DNA of 64,000 bases from the NCBI GenBank assembly GCA_963513935.1, contig OY740769.1, forward strand, positions 74,355,712-74,419,711, in the 5' to 3' direction. The number at the start of each line of letters is the position of its first letter. Positions within the stretch are counted from its first letter, which is position 1. This DNA comes from Aphrophora alni (Eukaryota; Arthropoda; Insecta; Hemiptera; Aphrophoridae). The position numbers and the translations under genes were made by a program. A model generated the notes under the pieces. It was not told the origin of the DNA and searched no databases. It saw only the letters and a program-made list of their open reading frames with translations. Shown here piece by piece: positions 53,501 through 56,500 of this stretch.

Positions 53501-56500
53501 AAATGTTATAAAGTCTGAGACACAAGAATTTTTGAAACCAGTGATACTTCGTAGAATAGAAGAAAATTATAACGACCGTTACACATCTATAGAGATGGTT
53601 CACTATGTTTGAATGAGAGCCTGTCAGGTGTTGGGTATTACGTTCCTAAGACTGGAGAAAAATATTACACACATCATAATCTAGATCCTCATTGTATACG
53701 GAATTGCAGGCACTATCAGCCGCTCTGTAATATATTTGCTATATATGGAGATTTGTATTTTTACTGATTCAAAGTCAGCATTACAAAGAAGTATGCAATA
53801 TACCCTACAGAGTATTGCATTATTATTTTAGATCGATTTAAAATCTTCCATCTGCTTCAACTATTAAAAAATAAAATTAACATCTTTCAATAGATCCCTG
53901 GCCACTGTGACGAAATGGGAAACAAGAAGATGGAATAGCTAGAATGGCATCTAAATTTGGACCAAAACTCCCAATAATACGGTCGTTTCAGAGTTGTGTC
54001 GTAAAATACAATAAAACTTCTTTAATGGACAGGAAACTGGAATCAGGAAACTACTGGCTGCCTCTTCAAAATACAGAAAATTCCATACAATATTACTACA
54101 TACAAAAATATTAATAGATCAAACCAGACATTCAGACCGAGAATAAGAATTAAACATTTAGTAATGGAAAGTTAGCTACATGGATTTCACCTTGCCAATT
54201 TACTGATATATAAAGTATGCAACGAAGAGGACACCATTGAGCATACCCTTTTAAAATGTATTAGACAATGTGTAGAGAGACATTGCTTTCAAAAGTTTGG
54301 AAAGGAACATGAAAGAGGAACACTGGCAATAATAAAAATCAATCTGCTTCTCTGTGATTTGATGCATAGAGTTTCTAAGAAACAACGAAATATCAGCACT
54401 TCGGGGCTCAAAACTCGCTGACCAAGAAGAAGAAGAAGATAGAATACTTTATTTTGACTTGTTAGTGTAATGATTCATAAAAATATTTTTGTAGTCACGA
54501 TTGACTTACTATCAACCAAGAATTAAACTTTTATATATTTCATTTCTATAGCCTATAACTAGTAGTTAATGAACCTGATAATTATGAATTGAGCTACAAC
54601 AATAATAAATACAACTGTGAAATAAACTAGTGTTGCTGAGTCTACCATCTGAACAAATAATAACTAATAACGTGTGAATAGGTTCACCTTCGTAGTTGTG
54701 CATCTTCCTTTTCAATATATTGGATGTTTCATTCGGTTTCTACTATTTGCATACAGATAAAGACTTATGTAGGCTTACAAAGGTAATTTTTGATGATTTT
54801 GTAAATAATAAATAATATGTACGCTATTCACTCTGAATTCTAACATACAAAGAATAAGAATAACACTGTGGTGCAATAGTAATAATTTTATATTTTTAAT
54901 TGTTGAAAATTATAATTCTGCATCTTAAAATCTTATATTTTATTTTCCAATATGTAAGTTTTTAACTGAACTCACAAGTTCAAAGAAATGAAATCTATTG
55001 ACGATTCATGTAGACCTAAACTGCCTAATGTGTCTTTTTTCAGGAAACAAATAAGACAATTGTTTCATACCTGAACTTGAACTTTGGCTTAGGGTATTTG
55101 TTAACACTTAGTTTGAGTGTTGTTTGAAAAATTGTTACATTTTCCTTCCCTTCCAGCATCTTTTAAGTTGTCCACAAATATTATAATTTATAAAACATCA
55201 TGGTTCAAAATATATGTGTGAAGTGAACCAATATCAAATCTCTAATGAGATCCAATCTGATCCAACAATTTCAAAGCTTTCACCAACTCCTACTTTTTAC
55301 CAAATTCAGACATAAAATTCCTGGAAAGATATTAACAAATCTTACTGTCTTATTTATTACATTTTGTATTATTTATTAATTACTGTCTTACAAATCTTAA
55401 TGTTTTGTTTAGGGTTTGAAATTGTGTACTGGCATGCGAGATAATTTGTGCATTATTTATTTGAATTAAAAGAGGATCATTCGACTCATGCCTTAACACG
55501 TTAGCTGCCAAGGCCTAATACGATACTCTTACCTGGAGTGCCACAATTACCAAATTATTTTTCCATTATTTTTTTTGCATCTACCTATGTTAAATAATAT
55601 AAGGCAATAGTATTTACTAATCTTATTTACATTTATGCATATATAGTTTCGAGACCGATCGGACCAAAATGCAATTTTTCGGCTTTATTTTAATCTAGTA
55701 TGACGTTTAGGTCCGGCCGGACCGAGACAATTTTCGTGTAAGAAAAAAATCTAAACGGGCTATTTCATTTCTATATGTTGGCAACGCTCACTATTTTATT
55801 TGTCTAATACTCATTTTATAAATACATATTTTCATTTTACAACTGTATTCTGTGTGAATAATTATTCATTACTAAACCAAATGTTTTTGTAAAATTATTA
55901 ATCGGTCCAATCTTGCCGACAAAAAAGTGAAAATATCCACCAACTTTATTATAATAGTGAGTAACCATGGTAACGGTTATTAAAGCATACAATGTACTAC
56001 GTCTAACACACCTCTTTACCCCATCCAGAGAATACCAAAATTGGCCAATAGGTTGCTGCATATCGAACTGTGAGCCACAAAACAAAACATTACGTCAGTG
56101 ACTTTATCGGTCCAATCGATCCGAAACGCTGCTGCATATACACAGCAGCAACCATGCAGATAATTATAACCTTAGTTGCGGTCCGCTTGGACTGATATGG
56201 CAGCTAACGTGATAATCAGTATTAAAAAGAATTAGCCTAATTCAAAAAAATTATGACAATCATAAGATGTTTAAGAAAATAAAGTTCATTTTGTTACCCA
56301 AGGTCTATCGGCTGAATGGAGTCTATTAGCTAGCCTATCAGCAGCAAGACACTCTGTGTGGTAAGACTTGCGACATTTCTGACATGCAAGTTGTGGACCA
56401 GAACCTTTTCCACAGGCTGTACACAACGTGCAACGTGGACATACCCAATCTACACGCCACCAATTCCCAGTTTCATCTGAACTAGGGATTCCACCTTCTA

